A stretch of 64,000 nt of DNA from Natrarchaeobius halalkaliphilus (GCF_003841485.1 NZ_REFY01000004.1:487850-551849); one strand, 5' to 3'; shown: positions 21,239 to 29,058, counted from the first letter of the stretch. Numbers and translations: made by a program. Notes: generated by a model from the letters alone, not told the origin.

Positions 21239-21247
21239 TTTATAGAT
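21239..21247 (-). promoter_or_regulatory. TATA box of the epimerase gene
   Basis: Reading the minus strand, ATCTATAAA is centred about 27 nt upstream of the ATG at 21216, the spacing expected for a leaderless haloarchaeal transcript. The adjoining AT-rich stretch (21240-21350) also serves the divergent plus-strand side. Confidence 0.6.
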
Positions 21248-21372
21248 ATTATGGTTGCACTAATACTTACTCCTATAGCATGTTTCTAAATAGTTATTGA
21301 TAGAAGGTTTTGTATAGTAGATTCAATAGAATTATCGGTGTATTTATTTTGGCGCGCGCTAGTTGTGAAACA

Positions 21373-21522
21373 GTGAACATAGATAGGATACGCGATGGAA
21401 CGGTCTGTCCGGACTGTGACGCACCGTTGGAACGCGGACACCACAAGGACCGGCCTGCACTCGTTTGTCGACAGTGTGGGGTTCCACGGGTCGTATCGTA
21501 CCCAGTTTCTGATTCTCGATGA
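21373..21522 (+). CDS. Small CPxC-type zinc-finger protein
   Basis: 49 residues from a GTG at 21373: MNIDRIRDGTVCPDCDAPLE, then a short linker and LVCRQCGVPRVVSYPVSDSR. Two CxxC knuckles (CPDC and CRQC) with a proline and glycine form a rubredoxin-type zinc-binding micro-protein, a class that is abundant in haloarchaea. A TATA-like TATTTATTTT lies about 30 nt upstream. It is divergent from the epimerase and upstream of the lasso-locus nucleotidyltransferase (78-bp gap). A regulatory role is possible but unproven. Confidence 0.5.
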   Translation: MNIDRIRDGTVCPDCDAPLERGHHKDRPALVCRQCGVPRVVSYPVSDSR

Positions 21523-21600
21523 ATCGACGAAAGAGAACCAAACTAAGGGGGTTCGCTGCCGACTCGCGAGCGTCCCAGCGCGAGTGGTGAGAACGACCAC

Positions 21601-22833
21601 ATGGATCAGCGCAAAACGGAACACCGGTCGAGAGATGAGCGGGGTCGGACGGCCGAGCGATTCGTCGTGGACTGTGTGCGCGCGGCGATCGGGAACCGAA
21701 GAGGCCGCTTCGACTGGGTCGACGCCGACCTGGAATGGGATCGAGTCGTGGCACTTGCAACGAAGCATGGGGTCAGCTCTCTGATCGTCTCAGCGATCGA
21801 GACGCACTCGGTACAGAACGTTCCCGACAGTCATCTTCAAACGTTGGAAAACCGGACCAAATACGTGTCTCAACGGAACCTTCGACTGTTTCAGGAAGTC
21901 GCGACGCTCTCGGCTGCGTTTCAGAACGAGGGAATAAGCGCGATACCCTACCGGGGCCCGGTCGCCGGCGAGGTTATCTTCGGATCCGTCGGTCGACGCG
22001 AGTTCGGTGATCTCGACTTTCTCGTCTCGCGCGAGTCGATACCGGACCTCAGGTCGGTTCTTCTGGAGCGCGGATACGACCACCAGTACGTTCTCGAGAC
22101 GACAGGCGACCTGACCGAGAATCAGCGGTGGGCCTACGCACGTTTCAGCCGCGACTACGCCTTCGTTCACCGGACCGAACCGTTTGAGGTTGAACTACAT
22201 TGGCGCGTGGTTTCACGGCGGTTTCCGTCGACGATCGACCTCGGCACCGTCTGGGAGCGTCGGTCGACGCTTCCGGTCGCAGGAACGGACGTTCCCGTCC
22301 TCGGTCACGAAGACCGGTTGCTGATGCTCTGTGTCCACGGAACCCGGCATCGATGGGAGCGGCTGATGTGGCTGTGTGACGTCTGTGCATATATAAACAC
22401 GCAGTCGTTCGACTGGGATACCGTTCTCGAGCGCGCCAGGCGGCACAGCCGCGAACGAATGCTATACCTCGGACTCGCGGTCGCCGACGAACTGCTCGGC
22501 GTCGGGCTTCCAGAGACCGTCCGTCGAGCGATCGACAGGGACCCGGTAATCGATTCGCTTACCAGCCACGTTCGTAATCGTCTGTTCGACGAGGCCACGT
22601 ACTGGCATCTGGACACGAAACGGTATCAAGCGCGGACGCTCGATCGACGTCGGGACAGAGTTGCGTTCTGGATCAAAGGAGCGATCGAACCCGACCGGGG
22701 AGAGATAGAGCTCCTTTCGCTCCCACGACCACTCGTACCGCTCTACTCCCTCGTTCGGTGCTTTCGAATCGGGCGAGCGACGCTGAATCGGCTTCTAACT
22801 CCGACGAAGTGCGGAGAGAAACGCAATGAGTGA
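21601..22833 (+). CDS. PF14907-type nucleotidyltransferase of the lasso locus
   Basis: 410 residues. The nucleotidyltransferase core is ISAIPYRGPVAGEVIFG followed by SVGRREFGDLDFLVSRE, giving the GS...D-x-D metal site (DLDFLV), and then FEVELHW, which is characteristic of the NTP_transf_5 family. Members of this family sit in lasso-peptide clusters of the paeninodin/pseudomycoidin type, where the enzyme (PsmN) is reported to add a sugar-like group to a phosphorylated lasso peptide. Here it heads the plus-strand unit with an ABC transporter and an HprK-like kinase. The stop codon overlaps a tiny downstream ORF by 8 bp. Confidence 0.82.
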   Translation: MDQRKTEHRSRDERGRTAERFVVDCVRAAIGNRRGRFDWVDADLEWDRVVALATKHGVSSLIVSAIETHSVQNVPDSHLQTLENRTKYVSQRNLRLFQEVATLSAAFQNEGISAIPYRGPVAGEVIFGSVGRREFGDLDFLVSRESIPDLRSVLLERGYDHQYVLETTGDLTENQRWAYARFSRDYAFVHRTEPFEVELHWRVVSRRFPSTIDLGTVWERRSTLPVAGTDVPVLGHEDRLLMLCVHGTRHRWERLMWLCDVCAYINTQSFDWDTVLERARRHSRERMLYLGLAVADELLGVGLPETVRRAIDRDPVIDSLTSHVRNRLFDEATYWHLDTKRYQARTLDRRRDRVAFWIKGAIEPDRGEIELLSLPRPLVPLYSLVRCFRIGRATLNRLLTPTKCGEKRNE

Positions 22834-22903
22834 GGATGCCACCGGTATCGTCGAACGAACGATCGAACGCGGGTTCGAAGACGAACGGTCGAGACTCGAA
22901 TGA
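22826..22903 (+). CDS. 25-residue ORF translationally coupled between NTase and ABC genes
   Basis: The ORF reads MSEDATGIVERTIERGFEDE and then RSRLE. Its ATG overlaps the end of the nucleotidyltransferase gene (ATGAGTGA) and its TGA overlaps the ATG of the ABC gene (ATGA), so a ribosome could pass through all three. It is acidic and helical, like other haloarchaeal peptides. It lacks the lasso leader motif. It may be a real micro-protein or simply a coupling device. Confidence 0.45.
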   Translation: MSEDATGIVERTIERGFEDERSRLE

Positions 22904-24738
22904 GCGAAAACCAGGTAGGACTAGAGGAAAAGCTCCACGCCCTAGAAGAGGTGATCCGCTATCGACCGAAGTATGCCGCGGTTATTCTCCTGTTGAAGCT
23001 GTTCGCTGCACTCTTCGAGGGAATCGGGTTGACGTTTCTCCTCCCGATCATCGAGACGGCACAGACCGACGGCGAACTCACGGGCGAAGGGACGGGTCCG
23101 GTTGCCGTCTTCGTTCGCACGTACGCCGTGATCGGCGTTAGCGCAACCCTCGAGACGCTGCTTTTCGGTCTCGCCGTCGTGATGACGATCCGGTACGGGA
23201 CGAGTTTTCTCCTCGGGTGGATGCAGGCATCGCTCACCACCGGGTACATGGCAGAACTCAGGCGACAGTCCTACGAAGCGCTGCTGTCGGCGGAAGTCTC
23301 CCACGTCGATGCCGTCGACGGCGACGAAGTCGTGAACACGATTGTCACGGAGACACAGCGGTCCGCACGCGTTCTCACCGACGTACTCGGTGCAATCGAG
23401 AACGTGTTCTTCGCGATCGCCTACGCATCGGTCGCGCTGATACTCTCACCATCGTTGACTCTGGCGACGATCGTCGTGCTCGGAATCGTCGTCTTCCTCA
23501 CGCGCTACGTGCTCACGCCAGGGTACCGGATCGGAGACGAAATCGCGACGGCCAACGAGGAGATCCAGTCGCTCATCAACGCGGGTGTTCGAGGACGCCG
23601 CGAGGTGAAGCTGTTCTCGATGAACGGGGATCTGACCGACCGATACCGACGGTCACACGATCGGCTCGTCGATACCAGGGTCAGACTCGAGCGAAATCGG
23701 GTCGCGTTGGGAAAGATCAACCAACTCCTCAACGCGTTCGTGGTATTCGTCCTGGTCTATCTCGCGGTTTCGTTCCTCTCGCTTTCACTCGCCGCGCTCG
23801 GTGTCTTTCTGTTCGCGATGTTCCGTCTCTCACCGCTGATTAGCCGGCTCAACAATACGCTGTACTCGATCGACGGCTCACTCCCGCATCTCGTTCGAAC
23901 GCTGACGCTCATCGACTCGCTCGAGCGACACAGCGAGCCCAGAGACGGCGCGCAGGCACCCAGTCCGGTCACGAGCGTCGAGTTCGACGGCGTGAGTTTT
24001 CGCTACGGTCACGGAGACGAAAACGCGGACGGAAACGAGGATCGGTCGAGCGGCGTTAGCGACGTCAGCTTGCATCTCGAGCGTGGCGAGACGGTCGCAC
24101 TCGTCGGTCCGTCGGGAGCCGGAAAGTCGACGATCGTGTCGTTGTTGACCGGCGCGTACGAACCCGACGATGGAGCGCGCTACGCGAACGGTGTGTCGCT
24201 CGCTGAAATCGATCGCGGGTCCTGGCAAGAGCGTGTGGCAGTCGTTCCACAGCATCCGTACCTGTTCACCGGAACGCTTCGGTACAACGTCGCGATCGGG
24301 AACCCCGAGGCGACCGACGCCGCGATCGAACGGGTCTGTGAGATCAGTCAGGTGTCACCGTTCCTCGAGGATCTGCCGAACGGACTCGACACCTGGCTCG
24401 GTGACGACGGGGTTCGGCTTTCCGGTGGTCAACGTCAACGCGTCGCGATCGCACGGGCGCTGCTAACGGGAGCGGACGTCCTGATTCTCGACGAAGCGAC
24501 GAGTGAACTCGATTCACCGACGGCGGCGGCGATCCGGTCGAAAATCCAAGCGACGGGGCGTGAGTACGCGACAGTCGTCATCGGACACTGGCTGTCGGCT
24601 ATCAGCGACGCGGACCGGATTTACACCGTCGTTGACGGCGAGATCGTCGAATCGGGAACGCACCGGGAACTGATCGACACCGACTCACACTACGCATCCC
24701 TGTACGAATCACAGCTCGAGACGCCGCCCTCGACGTAG
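22900..24738 (+). CDS. ABC exporter (fused membrane and ATPase domains) of the lasso locus
   Basis: 612 residues. The N-terminal membrane domain (residues about 25-325) has six predicted helices. The nucleotide-binding domain has Walker A GPSGAGKST, signature LSGGQRQRVA, Walker B LILDEATSELD and the H-loop VIGHWLSA. It is type-1 exporter-like, the usual D protein of lasso clusters, which exports the mature peptide and gives self-immunity. No N-terminal C39 peptidase domain is present, so leader cleavage must be done by the separate B2 protease. It is translationally coupled to the upstream ORF. Confidence 0.88.
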   Translation: MSENQVGLEEKLHALEEVIRYRPKYAAVILLLKLFAALFEGIGLTFLLPIIETAQTDGELTGEGTGPVAVFVRTYAVIGVSATLETLLFGLAVVMTIRYGTSFLLGWMQASLTTGYMAELRRQSYEALLSAEVSHVDAVDGDEVVNTIVTETQRSARVLTDVLGAIENVFFAIAYASVALILSPSLTLATIVVLGIVVFLTRYVLTPGYRIGDEIATANEEIQSLINAGVRGRREVKLFSMNGDLTDRYRRSHDRLVDTRVRLERNRVALGKINQLLNAFVVFVLVYLAVSFLSLSLAALGVFLFAMFRLSPLISRLNNTLYSIDGSLPHLVRTLTLIDSLERHSEPRDGAQAPSPVTSVEFDGVSFRYGHGDENADGNEDRSSGVSDVSLHLERGETVALVGPSGAGKSTIVSLLTGAYEPDDGARYANGVSLAEIDRGSWQERVAVVPQHPYLFTGTLRYNVAIGNPEATDAAIERVCEISQVSPFLEDLPNGLDTWLGDDGVRLSGGQRQRVAIARALLTGADVLILDEATSELDSPTAAAIRSKIQATGREYATVVIGHWLSAISDADRIYTVVDGEIVESGTHRELIDTDSHYASLYESQLETPPST

Positions 24739-24852
24739 CAGCCTGCTCGACTCATCGCCCCGCCGACGGACTGAGAGCCGACTCAGCCGAGCGATAGTTG
24801 TAAATAGATAACTAATTGTAATAAGAGCATGAATTAGTGGATAGATCGGCCG

Positions 24853-25794
24853 ATGACCTGTTACACAGCGTACGGACTGACGATACGGTCGGCGTTCGAC
24901 CTCCCGGAGTTACCGATCAGCGCTCGAGGCGATTCCTCGGTCGACGTCGTCATCCGGTTCGGAGACGTCGACCCGGTTCCGTCGTCCGTTCCCGGCGAGG
25001 GAGGAAGACGGATCGAGGCGGATTCGAGTGTCTGTCGACTGTCGTACGAAACCATCGGGACGTTTCTGGTCGAAGAAGGGAAACGGGTCCTGTTCGATCC
25101 GAGTCCAGCCTTCGAAAGACGGCCGGGAGAACGTCCGCCGAAAGTGGTCCGACGACTCTTGCAAAACGAGATGATGGGGGTGCTCTTACATCAACGAAAC
25201 GCGCTGGTCCTCCACGCGAGTGCAGTCAGCGTGGAGGGAACGGGCGCAGTCTTTCTCGGACCACGGGGTGCTGGAAAGTCGACGACTGCCGCCGCCTTTC
25301 ACGCGGCGGGCCGAACCATCCTCGAAGACGATGTCGTTGGAATCCGATTCGAGGAGTCACAGCCGACCGTGTTGCCGGGGGTTCCACAGCTTCGATTGCT
25401 GCCCGACGCGGTGGATGCGCTCGGTGTGACGGGAACGACGCAACCGGAGACCGATACTGATTCGAAAAAACGGTACAAACACCTCGACGTGGCCCCCGAG
25501 CCGATACCGCTGGGGGCATGTTACCTCCTCGAGGAAGCGGACCACCTCGAATTCGGGCGACTCGAACCGCCGGATCGGGTGTTCCAGTTAATCTCACGGA
25601 CGTACACAGGTGGGATGCTCGGGGAAACCGACGCCACGGGGGTCAACTTTCGACAGTGCTCGACCGTTGCGGAAACGGTGCCGTTTCGCGTGCTTCGACG
25701 ACCGAAAACGCATCGCTCGCTGTCGGAGGTGGTCGATCTCGTCGTCGCGGATCTGCGCTCGCTCGAAAAGGCACCGATTACCGAGAGTTCGTGA
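24853..25794 (+). CDS. HprK-like kinase, putative lasso-peptide-modifying kinase
   Basis: 313 residues. The HPr kinase-like P-loop GPRGAGKSTTAAAFH starts at about residue 136, preceded by LVLHASAVSVEGTGAVF and followed by LEDDVVGIRFEE, the pattern of the HprK C-terminal domain. The N-terminal 110 residues are a variable beta-rich part. In paeninodin clusters an HprK relative (PadeK) phosphorylates the C-terminal serine of the lasso precursor. Haloarchaea generally lack the PTS target HPr in this context, so a RiPP-tailoring role is inferred from position. It converges with the precursor gene 102 bp away. Confidence 0.8.
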   Translation: MTCYTAYGLTIRSAFDLPELPISARGDSSVDVVIRFGDVDPVPSSVPGEGGRRIEADSSVCRLSYETIGTFLVEEGKRVLFDPSPAFERRPGERPPKVVRRLLQNEMMGVLLHQRNALVLHASAVSVEGTGAVFLGPRGAGKSTTAAAFHAAGRTILEDDVVGIRFEESQPTVLPGVPQLRLLPDAVDALGVTGTTQPETDTDSKKRYKHLDVAPEPIPLGACYLLEEADHLEFGRLEPPDRVFQLISRTYTGGMLGETDATGVNFRQCSTVAETVPFRVLRRPKTHRSLSEVVDLVVADLRSLEKAPITESS

Positions 25795-25896
25795 TCGAGT
25801 CGGATCGGCCGGTAGATTCCATCGATTCGAGATCCTCACGGTGATTTCGGCCCAAAATATGTGAAATTGTGGTGTGTCGTTCGAACGTCGATCGGT

Positions 25897-26040
25897 CTAT
25901 ACGATCGAACCGGTCAGCGACGTCGCGGACGAGTACTGGTCGTCGCCGTTTCCGTGCTTGTCGTTCTCAGTGATCGATTCGACCGAACCGTATTCGGTGA
26001 CAGCTGGACTTTCGTACGTGCTGTTTGATTCTTCGGACAT
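25897..26040 (-). CDS. Lasso-peptide precursor (leader plus core)
   Basis: 47 residues on the minus strand. The leader has Y9-x2-P12-x-V14-x3-G18-x-V20-x3-T24, an exact fit to the lasso leader consensus Yxx P x (L/V) xxx G x (F/V) xxx T. With Thr at the penultimate leader position, cleavage after E25 would give a 22-residue core starting N26: NDKHGNGDDQYSS, then ATSLTGSIV. Asp33 and Asp34 are core positions 8 and 9, suitable for an isopeptide ring to the N-terminus. The core is Ser/Thr-rich and ends in Val. It lies downstream of the B1-B2-C operon with its own TATA box. The core boundary is inferred. Confidence 0.85.
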   Translation of the reverse strand: MSEESNSTYESPAVTEYGSVESITENDKHGNGDDQYSSATSLTGSIV

Positions 26041-26060
26041 CTACTAAACATACAATTCTA

Positions 26061-26072
26061 TATTATATAAAT
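26061..26072 (-). promoter_or_regulatory. TATA box of the lasso precursor gene
   Basis: Read on the minus strand, AATTTATATAATA is centred about 26 nt upstream of the precursor ATG (26040). The 84-bp gap between cyclase stop and precursor start is strongly AT-rich. Together these suggest a separate, strong, leaderless transcript for the precursor, so that it can be made in excess over the enzymes. Confidence 0.65.
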
Positions 26073-26124
26073 TTTTCCTTGTTTAATATATTTTATTAGG
26101 TTCTACGTCGGTCGGCACACCTGT

Positions 26125-28014
26125 TCAGCTGTGATTCTCGAGCCACGCCGCAAGCGAGAGGGCTCGCCAGAGCGCGCGGGCGTCCCGACTTGCGGGTGCG
26201 GCCTCGAAGCGTTCCAGGGAAGCCGCCATCGCGGTGACGTCTAGGTATTCCTCGAGCGGTCCTGGATCGGTAACGAGCGTTCGAAGCCGGGCGTCTTCCG
26301 TGGCGAGCGCATCGTAGAACGCCTCGTTCATCATCGTCTTCCAGGGGCGGTCGCGGATTTTTGCGGGGAGCAGATCGGAGACGGACCGTCGAAGGATCGA
26401 CCTGGTCATCCCGTCCGCAAGCCGCTGTGTGGGTGGAATCGCGAGCGAAAACTCGAGTAGCCGTCTGTCGGTAAACGGGTAGCGCGGTTCGATTCCGAAC
26501 GTGCCGGCGATCAGGTCGCTCGTTTCGAAGTTAGCAGCGTTCATCCCGGAGGTGATGGACCGATACTGCCATTCACGATCGATCCGTCTGATCGCGGTCG
26601 AGGTTGTTGCGTGTCGCCTGGATCGAGCCCGCAGACCGATACGATCGACGAACTCGGGGTCGAGCGTGGGATTAGACGCCTCCTCGAGTACTGGTCGCCC
26701 TCGAAGTCGGCGGTACTGACGCCGAATGGGATCCGGAATCAGAGGGAACAGGGCGTGTCGAACGAGGAGGTGGCGCACCGGTGCACCGACGAGCGTTCCC
26801 ATCGAGGAGAGTTCGCGGTGAAGGTGTCGAAACCGACCGGTTCGTAGCAATTGGGGGAGGAGGCCGAGCCCGTATCCGACCGCGCTGTCACCGAGTTCGC
26901 CGCCGAGCATCACGTCGACGCCGATCTCGCTGGCGCGTTTGGTTTTCTCCCATCGCGCAAAGTGTAACGTATTGTGTGGGGGACGGTCGAAATACGACCA
27001 CATCGTCTCATAGTCGACGAGTGCACCCGCACCGTCGAAGATGTAGTGCGGTGTGATTTCGAACCGGTCGATCACCGTCTCGATGAAGTCACGCTCGTCG
27101 CTCGAGGGTGCGTCTTCATAAACGTTCGAGAACGTGTGTAGCGACCGGGATACACCTCCGTTCCGTTCGATCTCGGCATCGAGCAAATCCCTGGCGACGA
27201 CCGTAACCGACGAGGAGTCGAGTCCGCCGCTGAGGTCGGAGCCGACGGTTCCGTCGGTTCGAAGTCGACAGCGAACGGCATCCTCGAGCAGCTCTCGAAA
27301 TCGCCGCTCGTAGGCCGCATCCGACTCGAGCGTGATCGTCCGCGTGGGGTCGAGGTCCCAGTACCGGCGAACGTCGACGTCGCCCGACTCAGTTCCAACG
27401 GTCATCGCATGAGCGGGGGGAAGTCGCTCGATCGACTCGTAGAACGATCGCGTCTCGTCGTCGAACGATCCGACCAGAAAATCGCCGATCTTCGTTTCGT
27501 CGATGGCTCCGACGCCGGGTACCGGAAACAACCCCTTGAGCTCCGTTGCGAAAGCGAACAGCTCGTCCGTCAGGCAGTAGTAAAACGGTTTGACGCCGAC
27601 GTGATCGCGAGCGCAAAACAGAGAGCGGTTCTCGATATCCCAGATCGCGAACGCAAACGCGCCGACGAGTTGTTCGACGCACCGTTCTCCCCAGCGTCGG
27701 TAAGCCGAGCGTAGCAATTCGCTATCGGGAATCGTTGCCGGAGGCTTCGAAACGGGAAGTGCGTCCAGTAACTCAGAGCGGTTGTCGAGGCGAGCGTCGG
27801 CAGTGACGACGAGCCGTCCGTCCCGAGCTGGCTGGTCGTCGAACGCGGCCTCCGGCGTCGTGGCCAGCAGCTGGTGTCCGAGCCCGACGCAGTCGTCGGC
27901 CCAGCGTCCGCCGCCGTCCGCTCCCCGATGAGAGAGCCGGTCGTGCATCGGTACGACCGTCTCGACGTCGACGCGACCGTCCGTTCGATCGAACAGGCCA
28001 ACGATCGCACTCAT
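26125..28014 (-). CDS. Lasso-peptide cyclase (asparagine synthetase-like, C protein)
   Basis: 629 residues with the AsnB layout. The N-terminal glutaminase-like domain starts MSAIVGLF, so the catalytic Cys2 of true asparagine synthetases is replaced by Ser2-Ala3, as in lasso cyclases that do not use glutamine. The ATP-pyrophosphatase P-loop is SGGLDSS at 262-268. It would adenylate the side chain of the ring Asp of the precursor and close the macrolactam with the new N-terminus. It overlaps B2 by 4 bp (ATGA) and lies upstream of the precursor gene. Confidence 0.9.
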   Translation of the reverse strand: MSAIVGLFDRTDGRVDVETVVPMHDRLSHRGADGGGRWADDCVGLGHQLLATTPEAAFDDQPARDGRLVVTADARLDNRSELLDALPVSKPPATIPDSELLRSAYRRWGERCVEQLVGAFAFAIWDIENRSLFCARDHVGVKPFYYCLTDELFAFATELKGLFPVPGVGAIDETKIGDFLVGSFDDETRSFYESIERLPPAHAMTVGTESGDVDVRRYWDLDPTRTITLESDAAYERRFRELLEDAVRCRLRTDGTVGSDLSGGLDSSSVTVVARDLLDAEIERNGGVSRSLHTFSNVYEDAPSSDERDFIETVIDRFEITPHYIFDGAGALVDYETMWSYFDRPPHNTLHFARWEKTKRASEIGVDVMLGGELGDSAVGYGLGLLPQLLRTGRFRHLHRELSSMGTLVGAPVRHLLVRHALFPLIPDPIRRQYRRLRGRPVLEEASNPTLDPEFVDRIGLRARSRRHATTSTAIRRIDREWQYRSITSGMNAANFETSDLIAGTFGIEPRYPFTDRRLLEFSLAIPPTQRLADGMTRSILRRSVSDLLPAKIRDRPWKTMMNEAFYDALATEDARLRTLVTDPGPLEEYLDVTAMAASLERFEAAPASRDARALWRALSLAAWLENHS

Positions 28015-28493
28015 CGATCATCGGCTCCGTTCAACGGCGGCAACGGCTCGAACCGGGACAGATCCTCGAGATCACCGAGGAGGATCTCACCCTCGTGTTC
28101 GATCCAGCTGTGAGCCTCGAACGTACCACGAGAAACGGTCACGGTCTCGAGATCGTCGGCGTCGGTCCCGGACGGGTCGACGCCGATGCGGTGGATAATA
28201 TCGTGGTGGTACAGCCGATGCATCGTCTCCGACGTCAGCGAACGCATCAGGCAGGTTCGTTTCCCGGGCACGTTTCGGTCCGTCGCCTCGACTGCCCACG
28301 CGATGCGAATCGGCGCTGGAATTCCGGGAACGATCCGTGAGAGAGTGGTTGACACACCGAGTAACACGCGTCTGAGAGAGGAAAACGAAACGAAGGCGAA
28401 GCCAAACTGGACGATCAGGAGGAGCGTCGCCGCCACCACGACTCTGACTTTGTCCCCGGCGGAAATCGACAGGAATCCGGATAAGCGACCCAT
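28011..28493 (-). CDS. Lasso-peptide leader protease (B2 protein, transglutaminase-like)
   Basis: 160 residues. A hydrophobic N-terminal segment (VRVVVAATLLLIVQFGFAF, about 16-34) is followed by the B2 core RIAWAVEATDRNVPGKRTCL, with catalytic-type C81 (RTCLMRS), H128 (AHSWIEHEG) and D141 (LLGD), the Cys-His-Asp triad of the transglutaminase-like fold used by McjB-type proteases. It removes the leader during lasso formation together with the B1 recognition protein. It sits 12 bp after the B1 gene and overlaps the cyclase gene by 4 bp. Confidence 0.9.
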   Translation of the reverse strand: MGRLSGFLSISAGDKVRVVVAATLLLIVQFGFAFVSFSSLRRVLLGVSTTLSRIVPGIPAPIRIAWAVEATDRNVPGKRTCLMRSLTSETMHRLYHHDIIHRIGVDPSGTDADDLETVTVSRGTFEAHSWIEHEGEILLGDLEDLSRFEPLPPLNGADDR

Positions 28494-28505
28494 TGATAGG
28501 ACGTG

Positions 28506-28808
28506 CTAGACACTGCGTTCCGGTTCGAGCTCGACGAGGTCGATATCGGCCAGATTGGTCAGCGTGGATTCGACGTCCCGGCGACATCGCTCGGCAGAGA
28601 CGTCGTACGTCGTACAGAGTTCGTCGTGGAGTTCCGCGACGGTTCGTGGCTCCTGAAGCAGATCCCAGAGGTGTGATGCGACCTCGTTGAGTCCGTAGTA
28701 CGTACCCGACTCGAGTTGCAAAATGACGGTCTCACACTCGATGCTCGTTGCAAGGTGGTCGTCGGTTGCGACGACCGTCATCGAATCAGAAAGCATCTGT
28801 TCGGACAT
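28506..28808 (-). CDS. PqqD-like RiPP recognition element (lasso B1 protein)
   Basis: 100 residues from the ATG at 28808 (MSEQMLSDSMTVVATDDHLA). It has the PqqD-like winged-helix pattern: VILQLESGTYYGLNEVASHL, then WDLLQEPRTVAELHDELCTT and a helix ending DLVELEPE. Proteins of this kind bind the leader of lasso and other RiPP precursors (RRE) and guide the protease. The longer reading frame upstream is rejected because its sequence is non-acidic and covers the AT-rich promoter with a TATA-like element near 28842-28852. First gene of the B1-B2-C unit. Confidence 0.9.
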   Translation of the reverse strand: MSEQMLSDSMTVVATDDHLATSIECETVILQLESGTYYGLNEVASHLWDLLQEPRTVAELHDELCTTYDVSAERCRRDVESTLTNLADIDLVELEPERSV

Positions 28809-29058
28809 AGTTTCTCCAGTAGTGTGGAATACATTATTCGGGTATAAATATTTATTTCTTTTCCTATTGTTTGAATAGTTCGTTCTCGCGCGAGCGAGAG
28901 AGCAGCCGGATTCGAGAGCGGGAGCGACCGCTGACCGGTACCAGAGACTCGATCGGATATCGACGTATTGGTCGGAAGCAGTAGTCATTAAATTATCGCA
29001 TTCTGTCTCGTGATCGATATCGAATGGCACATAATCGTACGGAAAGTAATGTGAATTG
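28809..29058. other. Divergent intergenic region, lasso B1 / membrane protein
   Basis: About 250 bp. The left part is AT-rich and carries a TATA-like element (AATATTTATA on the minus strand, about 28842-28852) for the B1-B2-C operon. A palindrome TTCTCGCGCGAGCGAGA lies near 28882-28898. The region was read for a second lasso precursor and none was found. Confidence 0.5.

Noticed and set aside
28809..29058. Second lasso precursor near the B1 gene.
   Set aside because: All frames were read for a Y-x2-P-x5-G-x5-T leader pattern and none was found.
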